DNA from: Echinometra lucunter
Lineage: Eukaryota; Echinodermata; Echinoidea; Camarodonta; Echinometridae
NCBI GenBank assembly: GCA_029962745.1
Contig: CM057158.1
Span: 12,556,776 to 12,620,775, forward strand
DNA length: 64,000 bases
Direction of reading: 5' to 3'
Positions 1 through 13,900 of this stretch are shown in pieces. The notes under the pieces are model-generated. The model was not told the DNA's origin. It did no database searches and was given only the letters and a program-made list of their open reading frames with translations. The translations under genes were made by a program, and so were the position numbers. Position 1 is the first letter of the stretch. Each line of letters opens with the position of its first letter.

Positions 1-537
1 TTTTAATATATATTCACATTTTGTTGAATGTGCAATTCGAAAGAAAGAGAGGTTATCCAATGGAAACCTTCCCTTTGAATGAACATACAGTGCATGCAAG
101 TTCTGGAAAACTACGGTGGAAACTGTGGAAGCAAAGACAATGAAACTAGATAAGGCAATGAAACTAGATCAGGAATGTCTTCATATCAGGGTAAAGAAAC
201 AAAAGAACATAAAGACCTTGTATCACAAAATTACCCAGTTATACACTGTCATGTTTGTGATAAAGGGAAGAACACACACGCACACACACAATGATGTTTT
301 TATCGTTTTGAAATTTTTAAATAGTTTGAAAACATTTTTATTGTTTCAAAAGATATCATTTCATTTTTTCTATAGAAAATAAATACTTCCAAAGTAATTT
401 CCTTGTAATCATTTAAACTAGATACCAATACAACACTTATAACAGGCCCTTTAATGTTTTAAATACCCTTTTAGAGCAGACATGGAACCAATGGGAAAAA
501 AAAAGTAATGACTAAGTTTTCACAGATGAAGAGGGAG

Positions 538-545
<8 letters not shown>

Positions 546-575
<30 letters not shown>

Positions 576-592
576 AAGAAAGAAAGAAAGGG
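546..592. repeat. (AG)n / (AAAG)n microsatellite
   Basis: A run of AG dinucleotides passing into AAAG units, downstream of the TRAF7-like gene. Confidence 0.9.
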
Positions 593-3500
593 GGATAGAA
601 AGAAAGGAGAAAGGGAGGGGTTAAGATGAAACTTTTCCTACTTTGGATTCATGTACATGCAAGAATAAAATACAGAACTAAAGAAATGGAAGTATAAAAA
701 AATGACTCGTTTGAAATCACATCCACACAAAATTTTCAACACATGTCTATGGGACATTACTGTTATAACGGTGCTCTTTGTAATGATCTTCCACTGAATA
801 TAGTATACACTTATATAAATCATTACTGGTATACAGAAAGATATTACGATTATTACATGTATCAGCTGCTTCCAAAATTTTCAATCACATTGTTTCACCA
901 ACACATCCATAACCTGCAGTGAAACACTTCCCTGCAAAAAAAAAATATCAGAAAATATACACAGAACAAGTAGAGCTAAGCTTCTTTTAACAAACTTCCT
1001 GGGACCAAGAAAGTTGTCTAACATACAGGTATCTGTACATGTTTTTGAAAATTCTGTTATTAGGGCTTGATAATTAGCAAAGAGTTGGAAACAATAGATT
1101 TATAGTGCATGCAATAACAAGTGTCTGAAAAGACTAAAATTACTTCTTAATTTCTAGGGTAAACATATTCATGAAGAGTTTTGTTTGTGGATGGCCACTG
1201 ATCTATACTTTTATGCCTCTTTAAACATTATCATTTTTAAATGATAATGCGATATTTATGTTTGGGAACCTGAAGTTTCCTCTACAATACAGCAAGCATT
1301 TATTTATTCATTTGCTTACCATTTAAATTGATATACATAATCATTTTACATCTTAATTTTGTATCATTTTTAATGGATGGTTTCCCACACTCATGATTTT
1401 GTAAAGTGAAAGTCTTTGTAACATTTTATTTGAGGTTATTGTAGATATGAAATGAAAATTAGCAAATACATGTAATAGTGAAGAATCTGCATAGATATAC
1501 AAACATTAATTGTGAATAAAGGTATGTACATACGAATGGCAGCAGTAAATAGCAAGGATATACAAACAAGGAATTTAATTATGACAAGGTGTGAGTTAAA
1601 TTGTACAGATACAGTTTAAAAACAGCATATCACAAAATTGACTATCAGGATTAGGAATATGCATGCAATGTGCATATTTCATTGTTTGTCACATCGAATG
1701 TGGATATATTATTACTATGATTTGGGAGCGGTGAATTCTGTTCATTCTTATTACAGAGAGAGAATATTTTGTATCAAACAAATCCAGATTCTGATTAAAT
1801 TCATGGAAAGAAAAGGAATTTCAAATTTCAGATCCTATAACAGGTTCGACCACTATGGTTACTTAGCAACATGTTGGTATCAAATACAAATACTGAAAAC
1901 ATTTGAATTCTTCCTCATTTAGCTAAATAAATTGTGAGTATACAAAATGATTAAAATTTTTGAACTACGATTTAATGTATTAGTACACCATCTGCCAATT
2001 ATCTTTTCTGCCACCTCAGCGCACATCTTAGTTTGAATGATCTTCAGTTTTAGGACGGATAGAAAATGACAGCACAACACAAGCTCTGATGACATTTTGC
2101 TTTGCCATCAGTTAAGGAAAAAAAAAAATACTAAAGTAAATTCTTAACTCAGCTCAACAAAACCTATCTCAGGGCTTCACAGTAGTGTTTAGAAATGGGT
2201 CTGGGTTGAAATTTTAGTGACTGTTTGCATTGGGCTGTGTGTGATTTTTAAAATTACTTTTCATCTAGATTTTACCGGTCCAGACCAAGATTTCATTTTT
2301 TTTTGGGGGGGGGGTGGGGGCACCAGGGCACCTGTTAGTGTAGAACCCTGCCAACATAATCCTGACTCTACCTACCAACAAACTTATCCTAAACATTGCC
2401 TAAGCTTGATTTCAGTTTTCATTTAGAAAATAGAAATTAAGCAATTTTTCAAACATGATACATAAATCATCATGACCATGGCTACATCCTCTTTAAACCA
2501 CCAAGTTCATAATCATAATGCTCATAATAAAATTACTTTTCATAAATGGAAATTTACTTCAAGTCATCTTCAGAAATCAGCCACCATTTTTAAAGTGTAT
2601 GGAATTCTTTGCTATCTTCACTACGACATATCCAGTTTCTACATTCGTTAAACAGAAAACTAAAATCATACTAATTATTTTATCAGTAGTTTCTTATTTT
2701 CTAACCTCTTGCAAACATTTATGTAACCCCAGAAACCCTGATTTCTTGTTTTTTTTCTAATGTATATTTCTATTTCTACATTAATCCTACTTTATATTCT
2801 AATTGGAAGTCCTGAGAGCATCAACCTGTTGAGCCTCAACAGGCTTTTAATGATGACTTACGTTGACTCGTATGTACCTATTTTAATTTCTAAAACGCCT
2901 TACTGTAAACACTGTTATTTTCGCACGATTAATTTTTTGCGCTGAGCGACTCGAACATATTCACAGGTTCTTAAATTCGTGCTGCGCAATTACTCGCAAA
3001 AGTGCAAAATTTGATTTAATATTTCAATGCATGACAATCGTTTTTCTGCCCTAGCTATAACTTCAAATGGTCACATTTGGACATGAATAATCAGCGCAGC
3101 TCCATTTATTGTTTCACACACATGCTGTCCATTCAATTGCATACGGCAGACACAACCACACAAATGTAAACTGAATGGGATTCAAACATGCATTTAATCA
3201 GCTAAAGCGCAATTCAGCATCCATTCAAAACAAGCATAAGAAATTGTGCTAATATTTTTGCGAGTTCTAGAATTTGCGCTTGCAGAAATATCGTGAAATC
3301 CGCAAAAATTAATGTACCACAAATATTTCTGCTTTTTACAGTATATCTTTAATTATGTATGTCTTTTTTATTGGAGAAAGAATAAAGATTGAATTGATAG
3401 AGATATTGATATTGATCACAATACGGATGCAGGAGAAGTTTTAAAAGATATCTTCATGTGTGTTTCAGGAATGCTTTCTGTACTGTCGTTCTGCCAGAAA

Positions 3501-3813
3501 AAGCAAATTTGAATATCAATGCACATAAGTTCAGATTCTCAAAGCTTAGACCAAAATTGACGATACAGAAACTGGGAAATTATATAAACTATAACACACA
3601 TATATCTGTTCCTAATACAAACATATTTGTAAAAGCTATAAAAAAAAATTAATTAAAAATAAAGATTGATCATTCTTATGAATGCATACAACTTTATAAA
3701 CAATGCCAAATGCATGTACATGATCAAGTCTTATCCTGCCTTTCACAGGCAAGTTGATACAAACATTGTTTTAGATGCATAATTTTCTCATGAAAAATTG
3801 CATTCAACATTTC

Positions 3814-3817
<4 letters not shown>

Positions 3818-3847
<30 letters not shown>
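3818..3847. repeat. (AG)n microsatellite
   Basis: About 15 AG units in succession, within the possible 3' region of the TRAF7-like gene. Confidence 0.9.
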
Positions 3848-3850
<3 letters not shown>

Positions 3851-4904
3851 TCCAGTTATCAGTTACAAACTGTGGAAGAAGAAAAAAAAAATCAGCATTG
3901 TTACATTCAAAACTGACCATACTGGCACTACAAAATAAATGGAATGTTTTCTAATACGTCACGGTGCATCATGAAGCTGAATGTAAACCCAACATAAACC
4001 GTTAAACAATTGTAATAATTGACAATCTCCAAGATATTTGTGTGCATTTTAGTTTCATATGATTGACTATAGTCTAGTTTGACTTGCTAGGAACCTCTAA
4101 CAATCACAGGCAGTGCAGTGCGACTTGCTATTTGTTGCTCACCATTTTTGAGGCATAGATTCACCAAACATCATCAAAACATTTACACCATGGTAAAATA
4201 TGTATAACTATATACTGATGAAATTCTCCTGTTAACATATCATTTTGGGGATGCAACATATTTCCCCTACCATTTTTTGAGGCACAGATTCCCCAAACAT
4301 ACTGATTGTCAGTCAGTATTCATAGCCTTATACACATATACATGTATATCATTACTGTATATACTAATGATATTCTGTCCAGAACATTGTTTTTTAGATG
4401 GTACATACCTTGCTTCTATATAATTGCAATACTTATAATACATGCTGGAATGCTATAAAAGAAAGCCCATATATAAATAATGGAGAAAATCAGTGATTTC
4501 ACCGTTTCCATCTTGGAAGCGATTCTACCACACAATCCTGGCGAACAATTGCTCATTTCACTCACACTTACTGAATTCCTAATTCTAATCAATGAACCTA
4601 CTCTCTATGTAATCCAAACACCCTAACCCTAAAACTAATCTACAACCCTACTGCAACCCTCCCCCCCCCCCCACCCTATATCTTTGACAAAATAAAGCCT
4701 GGGAAAATTATCGCAGGAGCACCTTTCAATCTGCATGTGCATGGATCCTAGCGTTCGGATATCGTATGTATTCATAATCATCTCGCTAGATTTGGATAAA
4801 GCAAAACTAAAGCACGCTGAACGTGGGAAAAGGATACCCTCTGATGCTCTCAGGTATCTTTGCCTGGAGTGATGTGAATGCCATAGCTGCTGTACGTGAC
4901 TGCC

Positions 4905-4913
4905 TTAAAGTAC
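4905..4913 (-). CDS. TRAF7-like: TRAF7-like exon 14: last two codons and stop
   Basis: The acceptor TTTTCAG at 4914-4920 is followed by GTA CTT TAA, so the protein ends DIKVL, at the position where TRAF7 ends in ..VKVWTC. Retaining the intron instead would add about 30 unrelated residues. The exon then runs on as 3' UTR. Confidence 0.65.
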   Translation of the reverse strand, partial: VL

Positions 4914-7900
4914 CTGAAAATCTGTTTAAATAGAGAACAAAAGACAGGCAGAAAATATATCATTAGACAAACATAATTCTGCATTCATTTTCTAAACTTT
5001 GTAAGGAGAGCAATACGAAATAATGTTATTTTCTCTTCAACTTAAAGCTGCTGGCAAAGGTTATAAACATCACAGTATATTCTCCTGCAGAACTGACATT
5101 TTTAAACGACAGAATTGCCATGCAGAGTCAATACCTTATTCCCCCTCCCCCGAAATCAATGCATTAGGTTGTAAATATACAAAATTTGGCCCTTGTGAAT
5201 AACTCTGATTCATAAACACTGCAATTCCTCAGTACTTACCAAACTGAGAATAGAATCCTCTACAATGACCTTTGACTTATGAACCGTACATGTAGTTCTT
5301 GACCCCACACTGACCTTAATATCTTTGTCTTCTGAGCCTGTAAAGAGGAGACCATTGCGTAGAGCGATGGCGTTGACACTGCCCTGATGACGAGAGAGGA
5401 CTTGCAAACTCAGGAAATTCTCCAAGTTGAATATCTGGAGGAGGAATTAAGAGATACGGGTACTGTAAAACCATAGAATTGCAAATTACAATGGGAATAA
5501 AACATTAATTTTTTTGAGGGCCAAGATTTATGAGTGTTCCTACTGTTAAAATATCAAAATTGGTCAAATAAAACACAGAATACAAATCTACTTGCAAAAT
5601 TTTTCTTCCCACAAAACAGCCATCATGAAGTTTCTAGATTTAAAATACACTTGAATAGCCATGTATGAGTGATACAAAAATTAGAAAAAGCTGGAAAGAA
5701 TATGACACCAATCATTATTTTCAGTCCGCTTTCGTTTCCAATGACAGACTTTTCAATATCAACGTAAACCATAATTCCATAACCAAGCTACTTATGATTC
5801 TCTCCATACTTCATAAACCCACATTTTCTGCACTGTTTTACTCACTCTTCTTAGTCAATAGGTTAATGATTACAAAAAGCAACTCACATTGTCTTGTGGG
5901 CCTAACTTGATAAAATTCTATAGAATAGCGAGTTAACATAGGAGATACACTAAAAAATTTCAGTTGTAAACATGCTTATGAACATCTGGTATAAACTGAA
6001 TGATATAAAGGAATTCCTTGTGTCTATACCATGGCGGTGTTGTCGTACGAGCCTGAAATCAGAAATTGTCCATCAGGGCTCGTCACCATGCAATTGATGA
6101 TGCCAATTTGACCTCCAAGAGACTTCACATGGGCAAACGTCTCTACGTCAATTACCTGCACATTCTGGCTGTGGGTACCTGTTTTCATACATGAGGAGGG
6201 AGTGTGCTCGGTGAAGTGACTTGCCACTAATATCAACATACATGTACAACACAATGCTACTACCACTGGTAACTGATGTTTCTTCACTCCTTTTGATTAT
6301 GAAATCGGGAGTACAATGTTTTGAATTTTTATTCTAAATGAGATGCATGCTCACTTTTTTTTACAAATTATGTATTTCAGTCCAAATATAGTTGATTAAT
6401 CTTTTGGGAATACTTAATTTTGCATGTACTTCTGCAATTATTATTTTTTTAATCTAATGAAAATGGGGAAAATGAATACAGATAAATATGCATTTCACTT
6501 TATCATATTTTGGTGAAGATTTCTCTCTTGTGCAACTAGTAGTCTTTTTATTAACCTTCCTAATCAACCAAAGGAAATTAGAAGAAACATCAGTTATCAT
6601 GATAACAACATAAAGATAGGAGACTGTTTGAAATGAATGGAGTACAGATAAGAGAACCACTTGAACCATGTATTATTGCAATGATACAAAAGAGTTGGAG
6701 GATGTTCATCATGATGTTCATCATGAGAGGATGCAGTGAATCATGGATTCCAGTGTGTTTACATACAGTGTACATGCACAAATATATCAATTTCAGTATG
6801 TTTTGACAGTTATGGGAGGGTTAAAATCATAAGATCTGCAGATTAGAGTCTGCTGACTATTTGATGAAGTGCTGCTTGTACACATTTCCATGTTTATGAC
6901 TTTGGTGAAGAACTGACAGAGGATAATACATGCTTTTGTAGAGTAGTTTCATCTTGCCCCTTATGAAATGCAGATTTAAAGAAAATCAGGAGAAGCATAA
7001 GCTTTAAATTAGAAAAAAAAAAGACAAGCTCAATTCATTTTCTATTTATTTATCTATTTTTTTTTTTTTTGGGGGGGGGGGGGGGGTGTGAGTTAGCAGC
7101 TGTTGCTAAACAGTAAAGGTGATAGTAAGAAAAAGATAGTAAAGTTCAGTATCTCTTTGTGCTTTTAAATAGTATAGCAGATGTAAACATGGTGATAGGA
7201 AAGCCTAAGCAGTTTTTCCTGAGGAACCTGACAAAACATTCCGAATACTATCATTTACATGGAGTGCAACTAAGTACACAAATTCAGTTCAAATCTTGGC
7301 TAACTTTGTGCTCATCCTATCCCTTCCTGCTTACATTTTCCTGTTTTATTATCATTCCATCTTCTTTTTTAAATAATCAAGTCATTCGGAGTGGCTCTCT
7401 GCATCTGCTCACAATCTCTTCCCAAACAATCTCCTATCTGCAGATCACATTCAATCTTTTACCCTTGTTTTGCCATCATAGCAGCTTGTCACTGCGAACC
7501 CGCCATCAGGACTCAAGTGAATATCGCTAACGGTCCCTATATGCCCGCTCAGTGATGACTTGGGAGTGAATGTATCGACTTCAATAACCTTAACGTTTTG
7601 GTTATAAGTACCTGTACGTTGCGACAGAAGAATGATGGATGAGTAAAAGTGACAGAGGTTGTTTAAAGGGATTTAAGGTACAAATCTTCATTTAAAGTGC
7701 ACCAGTCACCTGAAAAGAATGTGTGTACAGCTAGAAACTATGAAATAACCCCCCCCCCCAAAAAAAAAAGCGCTTTACACGGCATTCTAGGGGTTGATGG
7801 TAAAAGAGTTTGAAAAAAATTAGGCATAACATAAGATCAAAATGCACAAAATTGAATGACTTTTCGATTCCATAAATGCCCTGGGTGAGTATTTGGGTTT

Positions 7901-10900
7901 TTATGAATGTTTATCAATCAGATATGATGATTTTCTGCTGGAACTGACCTCGAATGTCACCATCCGAAGATGTGACTCAGGTCTGAAACCCAGGTCTAAT
8001 CGGAGTCAGCTTGTAGACGAAGACAAAGAACTGACCATATGGACATTACTGCTAGACCAACAACTGCTCCCTACATGTACATCAACTAGTCTACTTTATA
8101 CTAGTTGTGTTTTATGTTTACTGAGACTATACTTGAACTTGCCATATATATATTTTTTTTAAAACATAAGTATCATTTAACCCATTCGTGACAGAGGTCC
8201 ACATTTTGTGGTTTGGCCTAATATCTTTTGATGCAAAGCCCTAAAAAGCATACCAAATACATGAGCAGAAAGAGCAAAAAATTCTACACAAACTGTGCCC
8301 ATTTTGGTTGCGTCAATATTCGTTGTTTGCTGCTGAAATTTTTTTAAAGGAAAATAAGCATTAAAAATCCTTAAATTGGCAATGTGATAGAAAGTTTTAA
8401 ATCACCGTTTTCCCCTGCAAATTGGCAACTTTTTGACTTCTCATCGTAATTTCTGTCAATTTATATTCATTTCAAATACATGATGTTTTATAAGAAAAAT
8501 GTAGCAATAAAATAAAAATGTTGGTGTTGCCAATTTGAAGAATAAAAGCTGATCAAATTAGGCTTTAAATAATTCCTGTCACGAATGGGTTAAAGCTCAT
8601 ATTTTTGATATAGTACAGCGACATGGAACCCCACCCATAACATACTGAGCAAAATGCCTCCTGGTGATGGGTACATTTTAATGGGCTCACTCCAGTCACA
8701 CAATCTCTCATTGCATTACAATTATGGGAGATGTGATATTTTGATCAATATTGTAGAATGATAATTTGTTGTTGGATACCCCCAAAATGGATGTGAATGA
8801 AATGGATCATGGGTGTTTGAGTAAAGAGAAGTAGATCATTCAGCAATCAAGAATGAACTTGTTTTAAAGATAGAAGACTTCACATACATCAGTACAAACA
8901 TGAATCACTTGTTCAATTTATCTTTCTAGACACCACTCGATTAAATGTAATTTGAGCATCATCTCTATTCATAACAACATTTCTCATGTTTAAAAACCTG
9001 TCCTATCCTTACCACTCCAAAATAATTGGTGAAAAATTGTAATATATTTTGCTTTGTTAGAAGGAGAAAATCAAGGGATGTTGTAAGAATCGTGTAATAA
9101 AAGTAATATTGCTAGAAAAGAGAAAAATAGCAGAAAAGCAAGGAGCTAAAAAAGGAGGCTTGGTGGCATATCAGAATCCCTGAACGTTAGTGTGAGATGA
9201 GGAATATATAAGACAGGTTGATGTATGTACCACATGCAATAAATCAATATGAAGAAATACTGCTGAATATTTTGTTGATATTGTGGTGAAAAAAGATGTT
9301 CATTTACAACAGAAACAATGATACGAAACATAACATATTTCTAAGTGGTTCAAAACATAGGTGCTATGAGAGTGTGTTCCTTAAAGAACAAAACCCGACT
9401 TTTCCCATAGATTACTTGGGAAAAGATTATGTCCTGTAATGATAGATTTGCATATCTTATGTCCAAGAACAATTCCTTCTCTTTTGCAAGATACCAAATA
9501 TGCTGTGATATCACTATGATGAATAAATGTGAATGGTATCAATTGAGTAATATCATAAATGCATACAGAAGTCATGAATAATGTAATTACAATTTAATTA
9601 CTATAAATAAAAAGAAACATATTAAGATAAAGACAAAAAAAATATTAAAATAGGTGAACTTTCATGATGTTCTTTCATTCATAGGTCAATGTTTCTGCAG
9701 TTTTTTTTTTTATTTTACCCAAAAGTCCTTCCACATAACCTCCTTCCTCATCTGTCCATACAATGAAAGTATAGAGAGGATCAATGCATGGCTGTTCATT
9801 GTGTTGAACACTACTCTCATGCACAAATCATTTTCGGCATCACTAGTTTAAAACTGTTATAACTTGATTTTCCCTGGGTCCATCATAAGAATATAATAAT
9901 AACAATAATAATGAAGTCTTCTATAGCACCAGTATCCGCCAACTCAGGTGCTCATGGCGGTCATATGAAAGAAGAAAAAATGGCCTTTTTTTATGAAGCA
10001 CTATCATATGTTTAAGCTTTGATTTCCTTTTTTAAGAAACACACTGTCTAGTAGATGACGGAAACATGCAATACACAATGTACAGCACATGATAAATTTC
10101 CAAGTAACACTTGAAGATTTATAATTTGCTGTACATAGTGTATTATAAATAATCAAGGAACACTTTAAAGAAGATCATTTATTTTCAAAAGTAAAGAAGA
10201 TTCTTTTTTTATACACACATAAAAACAAACTCTGAAAATAATACATTGTTCAGAAGAAAGAACATCCCTAACTCAGAAGTTGTGAGGGAACAAATTACCA
10301 TCAACCACAGTTTTTCACATTGATCCTACCATCAACTCTGGACCTAATACCACTGGCGTAAATCCGATTTGAGGAGTGGGGGGATGATCAACTTTTTTGC
10401 TGATTTTTTTTTGCGTGAACTCACACTTAAGTATACACACACACACCCTTACTCACCTGTGCAGACCCCCACACACATATAATTCTTTTACTTTGCAAGC
10501 GAGCAAAAAATAACCACTTTTTTTTTGTTTTTATGAGCATTTTATTATTCATATGTTCATACAAATTATTTTAATATGTGTACATGTATATTAAGTTTCA
10601 TAATTGTTATTGGTTTGCATGTTTGCATTTTAATCCAACCTTATGATTTGCATGAGTTGCAATAAATTACGATATATATATATATATATATATATTTCAA
10701 ATGAAAATTCCACTATATGATCGTCGTTGATGACATTCTTAATGAAAAATTTCATCAACTGATTAATTACAATATCATTTTTCCTTACAATAAGGGGGGG
10801 GGGGGGATATTTGTACATGCCATCCCCCCTCTTGAAAAAGTGGGGGAATATATCCCCCCCCCCCCCCCCCCCCCCCAGGATTTACGCCAATGCATAATAC

Positions 10901-13900
10901 TATACTTATAGCCAGGACTATTCAAACTAAATGGCATCTAAGCCCTAAAATTAAAGACTAGATCAAAAGTAGCAAGAATATTATTGTTGGATACGCATGA
11001 AAATAATTTACCACACATACGCAATGTTGAAGAAGTAGGTCCTTTTCAGGACCATACTCATTTCAAAGAAAGGATACATAGTGTATAGTGAAGCCTTCTA
11101 CTGCCAATCACTACATTTTCAACGCTAGTGGAAGTCCTACTTTCAACTCTGGTCTAATTACTATATCAACCCTGACTAAACCTAAAACCCAAATGGCAAA
11201 ACAAAGCCCTAAGCCTGAAAAACCAAAATAAATGGAATTATCAGCAGATCTAATTTCAGATCACCATTAAAAATGTTTCTTTTGTCAAGGAAAGCTGTTC
11301 TACACCTGAGCCATGTGACCCTATGCCATGACTTACCAAGTAGGATGTACTGTGGGCTGATTGCAATTGAGTAGATAGACCCATAGGTGTGATCTAGTTT
11401 TCTCTTGAGCCCAAACGGTGGTTTGGTATCCCAGACACTCAGTGAGTTGTGTGACCCGCTGTACAGTCTCTCCTGTAGTCAAGATCATATGTAAACAAAC
11501 AGGAGTTTTAACAGGCAGGAACAGGGGGATGTTTTATCCAGTCCCCCCCCCCCCCCAAACTTATGAAAGTGGCATCAAAGCACTCTCTGGATATTTTCCT
11601 ATAATTGCAAGAAAACGTCTATTTTTAAAACACGGCATTAGAAAGCGAGTTGGCTCAGTCGGATAGTGGGTTCAAGTCCACCCCACACGGATGACAGAAG
11701 CCTGCACTGCGTGTTACTGTGCCCCTCCCGTTTCATAGATGCAGGCTCTGTTTCAGTGGAAAGCACTCTGTCCCTTGGAGAGGACGTTAAATGGAGGCCC
11801 AGTGTAGAGGAGAGGCACCACCTTTGCACATTAAGAACCTACTGCACTTTTCAAAGAGGATTAGGGGGAAACGCTGGTATAGTAGTACATCTGCACATCC
11901 CAATTAGTTATATCAGGAGGGGGAGACCTGAGGGTCACAGTGACATCTTCTCCACTCCAAGACCTAGGTGACATCAAATATTGAAGTATAATAATATTCC
12001 AAAGTACTAATTATGCGCAAGAGGAGGGGGGGGGGGGGGGCCCTCCCTCCACCCATCCCATTTTGAGAGCCTGTTGACTCACAGGGATATCAATACTCAC
12101 AGTCAAAGTGTGCGATAAAAGAGTATCTAAACTGATAACATAAACTGAAAGCAAAACAACACTCTTGTAAAAATCTAAAAGTTCATTTTTTTTTCTAGTT
12201 TCATATAAGAACTTAAAAATAAAGTGAAACCTCATTACCATTTTAGAATCCACAGCAAGTGCTCTAACCCAATGGTGCAGCCCTGAGATTGTGTGGGTGA
12301 GTTCTAGGGAGTCAGCTGTCCATGCCTGATAAAAGAAACATGAACAATGGAATTACATTTGATGAAATGATAAAAGGGGAGAGAAAAGCTGCTGCATCAG
12401 CAACAGAATATTACGGAAGTAAGAAAAACAAAAGGGGGGAAATCAAAGCAAAATCGGCTGAACTGTCACTTGACTATCTTTCATACTTCCACTCACTTGT
12501 TTCTCTGATCCTTTCTGCTGCCATTAAGTGAAACATGACTTTGAGGGTTGGATGCCCATTCAACCTTGTCTTTTGGGAATGCAGGGTGACAACTTCTCTA
12601 CAATGTCAGGCATACAGAGACAACTGAGTGCTCTTGCAGAGGTGAAGCATGGAGGGGGAGATGGGGAGAAGGCACAAGGTACCCCTCTTTAGGGAGCAAC
12701 TCCCTCCAGTATGCACAAATTTTCCAAGTTCCCCCTATATGTTGACTAAATATGCTCATATCGGCTGGAATTCACAAAAGAGGTTTAAACCATAGGGTAT
12801 AAAAGAATACTAAAATAGGCGTAAATAGACACGTATTGGCCATGCGCACACTTAAAGAAAACAGATAACTGGACCCGTTTCTGTGCCTACCTACACTTAA
12901 ATAACCCAGGAGGGGGTTTAAAACCACCCCATGGTTCAAACCTCTTTTGTCAATTCCGGCCATCAAGTTTTGAGGGTGCCCCTGCTACTTAAAAATCCTG
13001 AATCCGCTACGATCTTGAACGCCAAGTTAACCGTGATTCATGATGAGAAACAACCAAGTTCACATAGTTAGATGTACCATAACAGGATGTAATTCATCAT
13101 GGCACCACATGAAAGACTGTCAGGATGTGCTATATCATTAATACAGCATATGCTTTATACACACCCACATACACAAGTTGCTAAGCAGCTACATAAAAGT
13201 GGCCGATTTCTTTTCACATGGAAAATACCACATGCAGAGATCCTAAATTCAATATTGTGGGAAGATAATTCAAATAAACAACTCATTTTTTTCATGTCAA
13301 ACTTATCACTGCATCCTGAATAATCTTCCTTTTTCTTGCAGACTCATAAAACTTGATCTAACATATAGACCAATTTCACCTCCTGTTTATGTATTTGGCC
13401 CTCTATCAGCGACGCCATTGCTGTGGTGGGCAAGCGCGCTGACCGCAATTGGCTCTGTGTACAAAATGAATGTAAGATATGAGATATGCCCTAACATTGT
13501 TCCATTTACTTTATTCTAGATCAATAAAATAAAGCATGGATACATGGGTACATGAGGTAAGACAATGGCCATATCTGAAAGATGAATGTATGATGTATTT
13601 TTGTACTTTCGATAGTTTTTCAACTTAGTTTTGTCAGTATAAGTTCGATTGCAGCATAGTAAACGGGAGCCCTCAATCTTACCCTGTTTACAAAGTCATG
13701 ATTTCACTCATTAAATTTTACGCCAAAGTACATAATGATCATGTTTCTTGACATCAAAGTCCTTTCTGTTGATATTTTTACCCACTGGCGACGGATTCCT
13801 TCGCATTGCTTACGGAAACCTGTGTAGGGAGTACGGCTTCTCACATAAACAGGCTTCATGAGTCAAAAGCGAGTGAATTTCACACTCAGTTAGCTTCCAA

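Larger units (their letters stand above)
1..4904 (-). other. 3' UTR and downstream DNA of the TRAF7-like gene
   Basis: No coding exon recognised. The first minus-strand AATAAA below the stop is at about 3367-3372, with another at about 3105-3110, so the 3' end may lie there, but this is a guess. The stretch also holds two GA-rich microsatellites and several homopolymer runs. Confidence 0.35.

Noticed and set aside
4618..4636. Telomere-like CCCTAACCCTAA
   Set aside because: Only two units, inside an ordinary AC-rich stretch.
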